The notes: generated from the sequence alone by a model not told the origin. 64,000 bases of DNA from Berkiella sp050247135 (GCA_050247135.1 JBFWUT010000004.1:1-64000), one strand, 5' to 3'; shown: positions 28,881 through 37,882, counted from the stretch's first letter. Translations and numbers: made by a program.

Positions 28881-31325
28881 TTATTGACCTGGCGTGGGGA
28901 TCTCTGGCGCTGTAGGAACTGGCACGGGTGGTTCGGGAACAGGCGGCTCAGCAGGTGGTAAAGGTGCAGGTTCCGGTTGTGGCACTGGCGCAGGCGCAGG
29001 TTCTGGCACAGGTGCAGGTTCCGGTTGTGGCACTGGCGCAGGCACAGGTTCTGGCACTGGCGCAGGTTCCGGTTGTGGCACTGGCGCAGGCACAGGTTCT
29101 GGCACAGGCGCAGGTTCCGGTTGTGGTATAGGTGCGGGTTCCGGTTGCGGTACCATTGCGTCTTTTGCTGATTGAGGGATCTCACGCATCGGAGAGCCCC
29201 CTTCTACCGTTGGTTTCTCAGGCGCTGGTGGCACTTCCATGCGATCGCTTGTTTCTGACTCTGGTTTTGCCACGGGTGGTCCTTGAATGGTTCTAGGTGC
29301 CATATCTTCTTTGGGTGCTTCGAGGACTTTAGGCTCTTCTTTAGGTGGCTCGGTCAGCTGAGGCGCTTCTGATTCGGGGGCGTTTTCTGGTTTAGGCGCT
29401 TCATCAGGTAATGCTGGCTCAGGAGGGCCTTGTACTTCTTTTTGCTCAGCTGTGGGCGCTTCCTCTGCTTTAGGTGCTTCCTCTGCTTTAGGTGCTTCCT
29501 CTGCTTTAGGTGCTTCTTCTGCTTTAGGTGCTTCCTCTGCTTTAGGTGCTTCTTCTGCTTTAGGTGCTTCTTCTGCTTTAGGTGCTTCCTCTGCTTTAGG
29601 TGCTTCTTCTGCTTTAGGTGCTTCCTCTGCTTTAGGTGCTTCCTCTGCTTTAGGTGCTTCCTCTGCTTTAGGTGCTTCCTCTGCTTTAGGTGCTTCCTCT
29701 GCTTTAGGTGCTTCTTCAGCCTTGGGCGCATCCTCTGCTTTTGACTCATCTTCTTTGGGAGCCTCTTTGTTTTGTACTTCAGGCTCTTTCGGTAAAGTCA
29801 CTTCAACAGGTTTCTCGTCTGTTGCCGGTAAAGAAACCGGTTTGACTTCAGGTGCAACGGTGACTGTTTCAACAACCGCGGGTGTTTCTGGTTTCAATGT
29901 ATCTAACACTTTTTGATCTAAAGGCTTACCCGGATCAGCTGCTAATTTCTTTTCTTGCTCGGCAAACGGTACAACAGGAGGTGCAGGCGTATTTTGTACG
30001 ACAACGGGCGTGTCCATCGCTTTTTCGGGTGGTTGTTCTACCTTTTGGCTACTACCCGCAACACTCGCAGCACTTGGCGCAACTTGCGCTACATTTTCAA
30101 TGGGTGCTTGTTTTATGACATCTTGCTTTAACGCTACATTAGCTTGAGCCACAGGTTGTGATTGCACAAAGGCCGTGGCAGGGACAGCGGTGACTGCAGC
30201 AACAAATTGACGATTATGATAAGTCACGGGACGTTGTGGTTGCGCATAAAATTCTGACACTACATTTTGTCTGACCGCCATATTACTCATGTTCACACGC
30301 ATGAAATATTCGCGGCTACTGGAGTAAGCCGGTCTATAGACATCGCCAGGCCCTAGTGGGAACCAAGCCACTTGAGATTTTGGCGTACCAATAAAAGCCA
30401 CTAAAGCAGGGGCATAGACTGCTCTTGCGGTTCGTGGACCTGGCACCCAGTACCATCTGGTACTGACATAAACCCAACGTCCATAATGAAATGGCGCAAA
30501 TCCCCAAGGCTGACGATCAATCCACGTCCAACCCCAAGGTTCAATCCATGCCCAATGTCCTTCACGATAGGGTACCCAGCTTGATGCGACGCGCGGTTGC
30601 CACATATAGCCATAACGGCTATTTTTTACCCATGTGCCATGCGCATCCAAATCTTCATAACCAATCACTTCAGGTGATACATATTTTACCGTTGTTATTT
30701 TGGAGGCAGTGCGCTTGGCGCAGAAGCGATCAAAACTATCTTCTTGACGTGTCACGCGTTGCGACTTTAATGAAGTACCTGTAAAACGAAACTGTTGTTT
30801 ATTACCTATTCTATAAGCCACATCTTTTCCATAAGCGATAGCCTTGCCGTTTTTAACACCCACAATAGTCGCTTTCCCCTCAGGCTCAACAATAATGCTA
30901 TAACTGCCAGGTTCTTTAACAACAAAAGCCAGGTTCGGCGTGTCTACTTCAAAGGAATGGTAAGGGGGATTTGCGCGAACGTTTAATTGAATACGTCCTT
31001 GCGTGAGTTTAAATTGAGTGATTTTCTCTTTAAGATTTAAAATGCGCAAACTGGTATTAGACGCAATAAACAATTTAGCGCCAGATAATTGTAATTCTGC
31101 ACGCGCTTGTTCATGCGAGAATAATCTATCCCCTACAACCAGCGGTCTATTTAGGCTTGCATTCACCCAGCGGTTTTCACCCGCAGGTGAGAAGATCAGC
31201 TCGCCGTTAACATAACTGAGTCTTGCTACTCTAGAAGGAGAATCAGCTAACGCTGATTGAATGATCGATAAAAAAGATATACCAATGGCGAAAACCAAGC
31301 GCACAATGAGGGGAAACCTGTTCAT
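28881..31325 (-). CDS. exported FecR-domain / DUF6600-like protein with Glu-Ala-Pro repeats
   Basis: 814 residues. A signal peptide (about 1-27, ending SALADS) is followed by a FecR-like beta domain (RVARLSYVNGELIFSPAGE, 32-200), then a Trp/Tyr-rich region typical of DUF6600 (WVPYREGHWAWIEPWGWTW, about 240-300), a linker, about 14 copies of KAEEAP, and a Pro-rich C-terminus built from PEPAPVPEPVPAPVPQ units. It is probably periplasmic, with the repeats as a rigid spacer or binding surface. No partner sigma factor or sensor is next to it, so classical FecR signalling is unlikely. Confidence 0.85.
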   Translation of the reverse strand: MNRFPLIVRLVFAIGISFLSIIQSALADSPSRVARLSYVNGELIFSPAGENRWVNASLNRPLVVGDRLFSHEQARAELQLSGAKLFIASNTSLRILNLKEKITQFKLTQGRIQLNVRANPPYHSFEVDTPNLAFVVKEPGSYSIIVEPEGKATIVGVKNGKAIAYGKDVAYRIGNKQQFRFTGTSLKSQRVTRQEDSFDRFCAKRTASKITTVKYVSPEVIGYEDLDAHGTWVKNSRYGYMWQPRVASSWVPYREGHWAWIEPWGWTWIDRQPWGFAPFHYGRWVYVSTRWYWVPGPRTARAVYAPALVAFIGTPKSQVAWFPLGPGDVYRPAYSSSREYFMRVNMSNMAVRQNVVSEFYAQPQRPVTYHNRQFVAAVTAVPATAFVQSQPVAQANVALKQDVIKQAPIENVAQVAPSAASVAGSSQKVEQPPEKAMDTPVVVQNTPAPPVVPFAEQEKKLAADPGKPLDQKVLDTLKPETPAVVETVTVAPEVKPVSLPATDEKPVEVTLPKEPEVQNKEAPKEDESKAEDAPKAEEAPKAEEAPKAEEAPKAEEAPKAEEAPKAEEAPKAEEAPKAEEAPKAEEAPKAEEAPKAEEAPKAEEAPKAEEAPKAEEAPKAEEAPTAEQKEVQGPPEPALPDEAPKPENAPESEAPQLTEPPKEEPKVLEAPKEDMAPRTIQGPPVAKPESETSDRMEVPPAPEKPTVEGGSPMREIPQSAKDAMVPQPEPAPIPQPEPAPVPEPVPAPVPQPEPAPVPEPVPAPVPQPEPAPVPEPAPAPVPQPEPAPLPPAEPPVPEPPVPVPTAPEIPTPGQ
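28969..29136. repeat. 48-bp tandem repeat (proline-rich coding)
   Basis: Three near-identical 48-base units start at 28969, 29017 and 29065, with partial copies at 29113 and 29137. They encode the Pro-Glu-Pro-Val/Ala C-terminus of the FecR-like protein. Confidence 0.85.
29461..29720. repeat. 18-bp tandem repeat (KAEEAP coding)
   Basis: About 14 copies of GGTGCTTCCTCTGCTTTA (plus-strand view) in register with the minus-strand reading frame. Units differ only at one synonymous position (TCC/TCT), so the array expanded recently. Several alternative frames stay open through it, which creates false reading frames. Confidence 0.9.
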
Positions 31326-31485
31326 AACATGATCCTATTTCACTTGCATCTACACTACAACAAGCCTGATATGAGATATGAATAATATCGGTTTTCACTG
31401 GTGGAACTTGAAAATATCAACAACCCCTCTTGCGGCTTTAGAACTTTTTATTGCACTAAAGGGTTACATCATTAAACTCTAGAGG

Positions 31486-31614
31486 TTTCCAGCTGGCGAC
31501 AAACGTAAAGATGAGAAAAATGCATTAAAAAGCGCAGTCTTTTCATTAGAAATGCGATCTGCAGATAAATCTGCCGTAGAATTAGAACAACACGGTGCTT
31601 TTGACCTGCCTTGA
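31486..31614 (+). pseudogene. possible C-terminal gene remnant
   Basis: A plus-strand open frame of 42 codons with protein-like composition (FPAGDKRKDEKNALKSAVFS ... HGAFDLP, stop TGA). It has no start codon, and a TAG lies just upstream in frame (31480-31482). It may be the tail of a deleted gene. The rest of the 289-base gap 31326-31614 shows no clear feature. Confidence 0.25.
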
Positions 31615-32418
31615 CTATTTAAACCCCAACACATCCGCCATGCTATAAAGCCCAGATTGTTTATCTGCAAGCCATTTTGCTGCAGTCAATGCGCCAGTCG
31701 CAAACGCTTGGCGACTCGAAGCTTTATGGGTAATTTCAACTCGCTCACCGCTTGAAGCAAATAACGCGGTATGATCGCCCACAATATCACCACCACGAAT
31801 GGTCGAGAAGCCAATGGTTTGGCGATCGCGTTCTCCCGTGTTACCGTATCTATCAAACTTAGCGACTTGTTTGAAGTCACGACCTAAAGTTTGTGCTATC
31901 ACTTCTCCCATCTTAAGCGCAGTACCTGAAGGCGCATCAATTTTATGACGATGATGCGCTTCGATAATTTCGATATCCACCGTATCACCCAAAACGGCTG
32001 CTGCTTTTTTCATCAATTCATAACAGAGATTGACGCCAATACTGGTATTAGGCGCAAACATGATTGGGATAACGCTGCTTGCTTCTTGGATACGATTTTT
32101 TTGCTCATCATTAAGGCCTGTGGTACCTATCACCATTTTTTTATGATTTTTTTTGCATAAGCTTAAGTGCTGCAAAGTAGAGGCGGGAATAGTAAAGTCA
32201 ATTAACACATCAAATTGATCGATGACTTTATGAATATCATCAGATGGCTTGAGGTTTAGCGCTTGTATGCCTGCAATCAATCCAACATCGGTACTGACTA
32301 AAGGATTACCGTGGGTAACAGTTGCTGCAGTTAGCTTCATATCTGTGCGCAATACGATGCTTTGAACTAGCGCCTTGCCCATTCGACCACTGCACCCTGC
32401 AATTGCGACCCTTAGCAT
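31615..32418 (-). CDS. dapB: 4-hydroxy-tetrahydrodipicolinate reductase
   Basis: NAD(P)H-dependent step of the diaminopimelate/lysine pathway, feeding peptidoglycan. 267 residues: Rossmann start RVAIAGCSGRMGKALV, catalytic EAHHRHKIDAPSGTALKMGE with the His/Lys pair, and substrate-binding RGGDIVGDHT. In relatives it stands between dnaJ and carA; here accessory genes separate it from both. Confidence 0.97.
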   Translation of the reverse strand: MLRVAIAGCSGRMGKALVQSIVLRTDMKLTAATVTHGNPLVSTDVGLIAGIQALNLKPSDDIHKVIDQFDVLIDFTIPASTLQHLSLCKKNHKKMVIGTTGLNDEQKNRIQEASSVIPIMFAPNTSIGVNLCYELMKKAAAVLGDTVDIEIIEAHHRHKIDAPSGTALKMGEVIAQTLGRDFKQVAKFDRYGNTGERDRQTIGFSTIRGGDIVGDHTALFASSGERVEITHKASSRQAFATGALTAAKWLADKQSGLYSMADVLGFK

Positions 32419-32449
32419 AATGTTCCCTCATAAATTAATGGTTTTTATC

Positions 32450-32478
32450 AATATACAAGAGAATACACCTTTTGACAA
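32450..32478 (-). promoter_or_regulatory. sigma-70 promoter of dapB
   Basis: Minus strand TTGTCA (32473-32478) and TATATT (32450-32455), 17-base spacer, about 30 bases before the dapB ATG. Confidence 0.6.
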
Positions 32479-32500
32479 AAGCTATAAAAATGCGTATGTT
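32472..32500 (+). promoter_or_regulatory. sigma-70 promoter of the small plus-strand gene
   Basis: TTGACA (32472-32477) and TATGTT (32495-32500), 17-base spacer. Its -35 box overlaps the -35 box of the divergent dapB promoter. Confidence 0.5.
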
Positions 32501-32532
32501 TTTCAACTGATTTGAAAATATGGAATAGTCGT

Positions 32533-32778
32533 ATGAGACCAGAAGATATCTTACCCGATGATCAAAACACCATCGTGCAAGGCGGCAAAGAACTGCGCAA
32601 AGGCAGTGTGGCGGCTTTTATGGCCAATGTTCGCATCTTACAAAATGACGCTCTTAAGGCTGAACAAGCAACAGCTAAAGCCCATTTAATGGAATTGATG
32701 CCGACGATGGAGGCATTGGGGTTTTTTGAGTTATTTGATATTAGGGATGAGAAGATTAAACGACTCATTGCCCGGTGA
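32533..32778 (+). CDS. small conserved protein of unknown function
   Basis: 81 residues from ATG 32533 (a TTG seven codons upstream is possible). Soluble, alpha-helical: GGKELRKGSVAAFMANVRIL and MPTMEALGFFELFDI. The layout resembles a small uncharacterised proteobacterial family with the pattern GTVATMLxNI ... PTLxxVGLFDLF that I recall (DUF7709-like), but I am not sure of the assignment. Divergent from dapB, inside the normally contiguous dnaJ-dapB region. Confidence 0.75.
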   Translation: MRPEDILPDDQNTIVQGGKELRKGSVAAFMANVRILQNDALKAEQATAKAHLMELMPTMEALGFFELFDIRDEKIKRLIAR

Positions 32779-32834
32779 GCGAAGCGAACCAGCACCCCTC
32801 TTTGTATAAAAGAGGGGTCGCGAAGCGAGGGAGA
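32779..32834. repeat. hairpin flanked by GCGAAGCGA repeats
   Basis: ACCCCTCTTT (32794-32803) pairs perfectly with AAAGAGGGGT (32809-32818) over a five-base loop; GCGAAGCGA occurs on both sides. It separates the convergent small gene and dnaJ and looks like a dispersed intergenic palindrome that could also stop transcription. Confidence 0.6.
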
Positions 32835-32836
32835 TT

Positions 32837-33952
32837 TTAAAACCTCATCTTCTCAAAAAAATCTTTTACTTTGCCAAACCACTTATTCACGCGCGGACTA
32901 TTTTTATCCGCTGAATAATGTGTTTCGAATTCCCGTAACAGTTCTTTTTGTTTCTTATTTAAATCCACCGGAGTTTCGACAATCACGCGGCACAGTAAAT
33001 CGCCTTGATGACGACCCCGAATGGGTTTAACCCCTTTGCCGGCAATCTTAAACACTTTGCCCGTTTGGGTTTCAGAAGGAATATGCAATTTCACCCGACC
33101 ATCAAGCGTGGGCACCTCTAAATCACCGCCAAGTGCAGCCGTAATAAAACTAATGGGCACTTCGCAATACAAATGCTCGCCTTCCCGTTGGAAGATTGGA
33201 TGCTCTTTGATATGTACTTCCACATACAAATCGCCAGCAATTCCTCCTTGCGGAGCAGCCTCACCTTCACCGTTTAAGCGAATGCGGTCGCCTTGATCAA
33301 CTCCAGCTGGAATTTTAACTTGTAGTTTCTTTTCATCTTGTACACGACCTTGTCCACGACATGGTCGGCAAGGATCAGAAATAATCTGCCCTGAGCCATG
33401 ACAGGTGGGACAGGTTTGTTGTAATGAGAAAAAGCCTTGCTGCATACGCACTTGACCATGGCCATGACAGCTATGGCAAGTAATAGGCTTGCTGCCTTTA
33501 CTTGCGCCAGAACCATGACAGCTGTCACAAGCTACCCAGGTTGGCACTTGAATGGTGACGTTTGCACCCTTGACGGCATCTTCTAATGACATTTCCAAGG
33601 TATAACGTAAATCAGCCCCACGCGGTTGGCCACGTGAACGCCCCCCTGCAGCACCAAAAATATCGGCAAAAATATCGTTAAATATATCGCCAAAGCCGCC
33701 ATGGCCCCCACCCATTCCATGTGAGCCATCAACACCTGCATGACCAAATTGATTGTATGCTTGGCGTTTTTGCGGATCCATTAAGACTTCATAAGCTTCA
33801 GTTGCTTTTTTAAATTTTTCCTCATCGCTTTTATTGCCTTTGGTGCGATCAGGATGGTATTTCATCGCCATACGCCGGTAAGCCTGTTTAATTTCGGCTT
33901 CAGAAGCGTTCTGTGAAACACCCAGTGTTTCGTAATAATCTTGTTTAGACAT
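32837..33952 (-). CDS. dnaJ: chaperone protein DnaJ
   Basis: Type I Hsp40 co-chaperone that loads substrates on DnaK. 371 residues: J domain with HPD (MAMKYHPDRT) near 30-36, Gly-rich linker (GGGHGGFGDIF), four zinc-finger motifs CxxCxGxG (CDSCHGSG, CHSCHGHG, CPTCHGSG, CRPCRGQG), and the C-terminal substrate domain. 87 bases after dnaK. Confidence 0.97.
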   Translation of the reverse strand: MSKQDYYETLGVSQNASEAEIKQAYRRMAMKYHPDRTKGNKSDEEKFKKATEAYEVLMDPQKRQAYNQFGHAGVDGSHGMGGGHGGFGDIFNDIFADIFGAAGGRSRGQPRGADLRYTLEMSLEDAVKGANVTIQVPTWVACDSCHGSGASKGSKPITCHSCHGHGQVRMQQGFFSLQQTCPTCHGSGQIISDPCRPCRGQGRVQDEKKLQVKIPAGVDQGDRIRLNGEGEAAPQGGIAGDLYVEVHIKEHPIFQREGEHLYCEVPISFITAALGGDLEVPTLDGRVKLHIPSETQTGKVFKIAGKGVKPIRGRHQGDLLCRVIVETPVDLNKKQKELLREFETHYSADKNSPRVNKWFGKVKDFFEKMRF

Positions 33953-34039
33953 TAAGCAACCTATTTGAGCACAAATGCCCCTCTTCCAAAATAGCTTGAA
34001 AGAAGGGCTCTATTCAACCACATTCACAATGAATGAGGA

Positions 34040-36004
34040 TTATCCTTCACTTTTTTTATCTTTGACTTCTTCAAACTCAGCATCAACAACATCGTCTTGC
34101 TTATGTGTACTGCCACCTTGTTGGTGAGCACCACCTGCATGAGCACCTGCACCCTCGCCACCTGGTTGACCTTGACCACTGCCATAAAGGCGTTGCGCCA
34201 GTTTAGCGGTAACTTCAGAGAGTTTTTCCGTTTTGGTTTCGAGTGCTCTTTTATCTTTGTTGTCTTTGTTTTTCAGTGCATCTTTCAAATCGCTAATAGC
34301 CGCTTCAATATCTGCGCGCTCTTTGGGATCTACTTTTTCACCCAATTCTTTTAGCGATTTTTCGGTTGCGTGTACTAAGCTATCCGCACTGTTACGCGCG
34401 CTCACGAGCTCTGCAAATTCTTTATCTTCTGCTGCATGCTCTTGAGCTTCATTAACCATATTGCGAATTTCATCATCACTTAAACCACTAGACGGTTTCA
34501 CAATCATGGATTGCTCTTTACCAGTCGCTTTATCTTTTGCCGATACATGCAAAATACCATTCGCGTCGATATCAAAAGTCACTTCGATCTGTGGCATACC
34601 TCGTGGTGAAGGAGGAATGTTGGTCAAGTCAAACTGGCCCAAGAATTTATTAGCAGATGCTTGTTCCCGCTCACCTTGGAAAATACGCACAGTCACAGCG
34701 GTTTGATTATCATCTGCGGTAGAGAACACTTGGCTCTTCTTAGTTGGAACGGTGGTGTTCTTTTCAATCAGCTTGGTCATCACGCCACCCATGGTTTCAA
34801 TCCCTAAGGAAAGCGGGGTCACGTCAAGTAAGAGAATGTCTTTCACATCACCGGATAATACTGCACCTTGAATAGCTGCGCCTACAGCAACTGCTTCATC
34901 AGGGTTCACGTCTTTACGGGGTGCTTGACCAAAGAAAGATTCCACTTGAGCCTGTACTTTGGGCATACGGGTTTGACCACCGACCAAAATAACGGCATTG
35001 ATATCTTTGATGGATTTACCAGCATCTTTAAGCGCTAGTTTGCATGGCTCTAAAGTACGTTGAATTAAATCTTCCACTAACGATTCAAATTTCGCACGGG
35101 TTAAGCGAATGTTCATGTGCTTAGGACCCGATGCATCTGCCGTGATGTAAGGCAAGTTGATATCGGTTTGTTCACGAGTCGAGAGCTCAATTTTCGCTTT
35201 TTCAGCTGCTTCTTTTAAGCGCTGCAATGCCAGCGCATCTTTACGTAGATCGACGCCAGTATCTTTCTTAAATTCTTCAACTAAATAATTGATGATGCGA
35301 TCATCAAAGTCTTCGCCCCCTAAGTGAGTGTCACCATTGGTGGCTAATACTTCAAACTGTTGCTCGCCGTCAATTGCGGCAATTTCAATAATCGAAACGT
35401 CAAAGGTACCGCCCCCTAAGTCGTAAACAGCAATGATAGTATCACCGGATTTTTTATCCATACCAAACGCCAATGCAGCAGCGGTAGGCTCGTTGATGAT
35501 ACGTTTAACCTCAAGACCTGCAATTTTACCCGCATCTTTAGTCGCTTGACGTTGTGAATCGTTAAAGTAAGCCGGAACGGTGATCACCGCTTCTGATACT
35601 TCATGCCCCAAATAGTCTTCTGCCGTCTTTTTCATTTTCGCTAATACCAGCGCAGAAATTTGCGGAGGCGCTATTTTTTCGTTATTACGGCCTTCTACCC
35701 ATGCATCGCCGTTATCGGCTTTGACAATATTGTAAGCAATGTGAGTATCGCGCAGATTCGGATCATCGAATTTGCGACCAATTAAGCGTTTAACCGCATT
35801 GTAAGTAAATTTTGGATTGGTAACCGCTTGGCGTTTAGCGGTTTGCCCAACCAAGCGTTCGCCGTCTTCAGTGAAAGCCACAATAGATGGGGTAGTTCTA
35901 TCACCTTCGCTATTTTCTATTACGCGGGGTTTACCATTTTCCATAATGGCAACGCAGGAGTTTGTGGTTCCCAAGTCGATGCCTATCACTACATTTTTCG
36001 CCAT
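34040..36004 (-). CDS. dnaK: molecular chaperone DnaK (Hsp70)
   Basis: ATP-driven chaperone. 654 residues: GIDLGTTNSCVA phosphate loop, IAVYDLGGGTFDVSI and VILVGGQTRMPKVQ ATPase motifs, a beta substrate domain with LLLDVTPLSLGIETMGGV, a helical lid, and the tail ending DDVVDAEFEEVKDKKSEG typical of proteobacterial DnaK. It forms a group with hrcA, grpE and dnaJ and has its own heat-shock type promoter. Confidence 0.98.
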   Translation of the reverse strand: MAKNVVIGIDLGTTNSCVAIMENGKPRVIENSEGDRTTPSIVAFTEDGERLVGQTAKRQAVTNPKFTYNAVKRLIGRKFDDPNLRDTHIAYNIVKADNGDAWVEGRNNEKIAPPQISALVLAKMKKTAEDYLGHEVSEAVITVPAYFNDSQRQATKDAGKIAGLEVKRIINEPTAAALAFGMDKKSGDTIIAVYDLGGGTFDVSIIEIAAIDGEQQFEVLATNGDTHLGGEDFDDRIINYLVEEFKKDTGVDLRKDALALQRLKEAAEKAKIELSTREQTDINLPYITADASGPKHMNIRLTRAKFESLVEDLIQRTLEPCKLALKDAGKSIKDINAVILVGGQTRMPKVQAQVESFFGQAPRKDVNPDEAVAVGAAIQGAVLSGDVKDILLLDVTPLSLGIETMGGVMTKLIEKNTTVPTKKSQVFSTADDNQTAVTVRIFQGEREQASANKFLGQFDLTNIPPSPRGMPQIEVTFDIDANGILHVSAKDKATGKEQSMIVKPSSGLSDDEIRNMVNEAQEHAAEDKEFAELVSARNSADSLVHATEKSLKELGEKVDPKERADIEAAISDLKDALKNKDNKDKRALETKTEKLSEVTAKLAQRLYGSGQGQPGGEGAGAHAGGAHQQGGSTHKQDDVVDAEFEEVKDKKSEG

Positions 36005-36050
36005 TACTTTTTCTCCAAACGTTCAAGACTAAAAAGGTTTCTCTATCAAT

Positions 36051-36079
36051 ATGTGGGCAAAATCGGTAAATTCAAGCCC
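36051..36079 (-). promoter_or_regulatory. sigma-32-like heat-shock promoter of dnaK
   Basis: Minus strand CTTGAA (36071-36076) and CCCACAT (36051-36057) separated by 13 bases, close to the RpoH consensus CTTGAA-N13/14-CCCCAT. It starts about 50 bases before the dnaK ATG. Confidence 0.6.
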
Positions 36080-36103
36080 TAACTCTGTTAATTTCAACAG
36101 TTT

Positions 36104-36703
36104 TTAACTCGCAGGGGCCTTAGAGACCACCACGCGCGCAGGCCGTAATAGACGCGTTTGGAGCATATACCCCTTTTGCACCACCGCCATAATACGATTT
36201 GGCTCAAGCTCGTTGGTTTCCTGCACGGAAATCGCTTCATGCACAGTAGGATTAAAGGCTTCCCCTACCGTTGGCTCAATCTGCTTAATGCCTTGTTTAT
36301 CGAGTGCATTCATGAACACAGAATGCGTTAGTCTAATGCCTTCTACTAAATGATCAACCGTTATTGAATCGGTTTGGCTATGCGCTAATCCTTGGTCCAA
36401 GCTGTCTAGGACTTGCAGCATTTCGCCAGCAAAGCGTTCAATAGCAAATTTGCGGGCATTCTCAACTTCCTGCTCCGAGCGCCTTATTAAGTTTTGCAAC
36501 TCAGCTTCTTTTCGAACTAAGCGCTCCCAATTGTCATCGGCCTTTTCTTGGGTTTCTTTCAAGGTTTTACTTAATACCTCGATTTGATCATGCAGTTCTT
36601 GATTGTCGTTAGGCGCAATCAACCTCTCTTCTTCCATCGGAAAATCTTCTTCAAAACGCGCCGAAGGTGCATCGTCACCGGGCTTATTTTTGTTTTCTGG
36701 CAT
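36104..36703 (-). CDS. grpE: nucleotide exchange factor GrpE
   Basis: Releases ADP from DnaK. 199 residues: long N-terminal coiled coil (about 35-95) and the C-terminal beta domain with GIKQIEPTVGEAFNPTVHEA and VVQKGYMLQTRLLRPARVVV. Located 37 bases after hrcA, so likely in one transcript with it. Confidence 0.97.
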   Translation of the reverse strand: MPENKNKPGDDAPSARFEEDFPMEEERLIAPNDNQELHDQIEVLSKTLKETQEKADDNWERLVRKEAELQNLIRRSEQEVENARKFAIERFAGEMLQVLDSLDQGLAHSQTDSITVDHLVEGIRLTHSVFMNALDKQGIKQIEPTVGEAFNPTVHEAISVQETNELEPNRIMAVVQKGYMLQTRLLRPARVVVSKAPAS

Positions 36704-36740
36704 TTCAACCTCCCTCTCAAACTAAACAGGTATATGGGGC

Positions 36741-37775
36741 CTAATGATCGGGTTTCAAGAGCGCTTCAAGAACTTTGGCGGTAATTTCAACCATTGGGAT
36801 GACTTTGTCATAACGCATTCGGGTAGGCCCAATCACCCCCAGCACGCCTACGACTTCACCATCGATCTTATAACACGAAGTGATCACGCTACATTCACGG
36901 AAAGCATCATAACCGGATTCTTCACCAATAAACATCTGCACCCCATCGGTCTGCAAGCAGTGATCTAGTAGTTGCAGAATATGTTGCTTTTGCCTAAAAG
37001 CATCAAAGACACGCTCAATTTGAGTGATCCCACCAAAAGGCGTCACCAAATTTTGGTGGCCAGCTAAGTAGTATTCTTCTTGTTGTTTACAAGGTTTAAA
37101 TGCCTGACTGGCCACATCAACCACTGATTTCATCAGGCTGTCCATCTGCAAGCGATCTTGACTCAATGCCTGCAATAATTCTTGGCGAGCAGCAAACAAA
37201 TCCTTACCTACAAAATGTTGATTTAAAAAATTGCTCGCTTGGGTTAATTCAGAGGCTGTGTACTTTTGCTGAGTCACAATAATGCGGTTTTGTACTTCGC
37301 GGTCATTAAAGACCAACACAACCAATACCCGATAATCCCCCAACGGTAGAAATTCAACATGGCGCAGGATCTGCTGCTCACGATGCGGCATAGTCACAAT
37401 GCCCACCATATGCGTTAATTCTGAAAGCACATTGGACGTGTTGGCGATGAGATTGTTAGTTGGTTGTGAGGGATCAAGCTGTTCCTCGACCATTTTCATA
37501 TCTCGGGGATTTAAGGGATGGACCGACAACAAGCTATCGACGAAAAACCGGATCCCAGCGGTAGTAGGGATCCTGCCAGCTGAGGTATGCGGCGAAGCCA
37601 AATAGCCTTTTTCCTCTAGATCGCACAAAACTTTACGCACAGTAGCAGGGCTCAAGCTTGGAAAAGCCTCGCAAACAAGCGTTTTTGAGCCCACGGGCTG
37701 GCCATCTCGGATGTATAATTCAACAAGATGCTTTAACAGCAGCTGGGCACGTTCAGATATACTATGTGCAGTCAT
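36741..37775 (-). CDS. hrcA: heat-inducible transcription repressor HrcA
   Basis: Winged-helix repressor that binds CIRCE elements. 344 residues: N-terminal winged helix (QPVGSKTLVCEAFPSLSPAT, VLCDLEEKGYLASPHTSAGR) and the later IGEESGYDAFRECSVITSCY and GVIGPTRMRYDKVIPMVE motifs. I find no CIRCE sequence (TTAGCACTC-N9-GAGTGCTAA) in this window, so its operator may be at groESL elsewhere. Confidence 0.95.
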   Translation of the reverse strand: MTAHSISERAQLLLKHLVELYIRDGQPVGSKTLVCEAFPSLSPATVRKVLCDLEEKGYLASPHTSAGRIPTTAGIRFFVDSLLSVHPLNPRDMKMVEEQLDPSQPTNNLIANTSNVLSELTHMVGIVTMPHREQQILRHVEFLPLGDYRVLVVLVFNDREVQNRIIVTQQKYTASELTQASNFLNQHFVGKDLFAARQELLQALSQDRLQMDSLMKSVVDVASQAFKPCKQQEEYYLAGHQNLVTPFGGITQIERVFDAFRQKQHILQLLDHCLQTDGVQMFIGEESGYDAFRECSVITSCYKIDGEVVGVLGVIGPTRMRYDKVIPMVEITAKVLEALLKPDH

Positions 37776-37882
37776 GTTTTAAAATGTGGCTATTCACGAT
37801 TATTTGTTTGAAGGTTACCTAAATAGTGTCGTCCTTCATTTTAAATGGTTAGTCGCTAAAGATACAGTAGGAGAGCATTGAT

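Noticed and set aside
28894..29175. Gly/Thr/Ala-rich plus-strand frames over the 48-bp repeats
   Set aside because: Same reason: shadow of the minus-strand Pro-rich coding repeat.
28969..29720. CRISPR-like regular repeats
   Set aside because: Repeats are contiguous, in frame and coding; there are no spacers and no cas genes.
29430..29916. Long open frames on both strands through the 18-bp repeat array (Cys/Phe-rich and Gly-Ala-Ser-rich products)
   Set aside because: The repeat length is a multiple of three and free of stops in several frames; these are by-products of the FecR-like gene's repeats, without starts or ribosome sites.
34097..34706. Several plus-strand frames opposite dnaK
   Set aside because: Antisense shadows of a highly conserved gene with strong codon bias.
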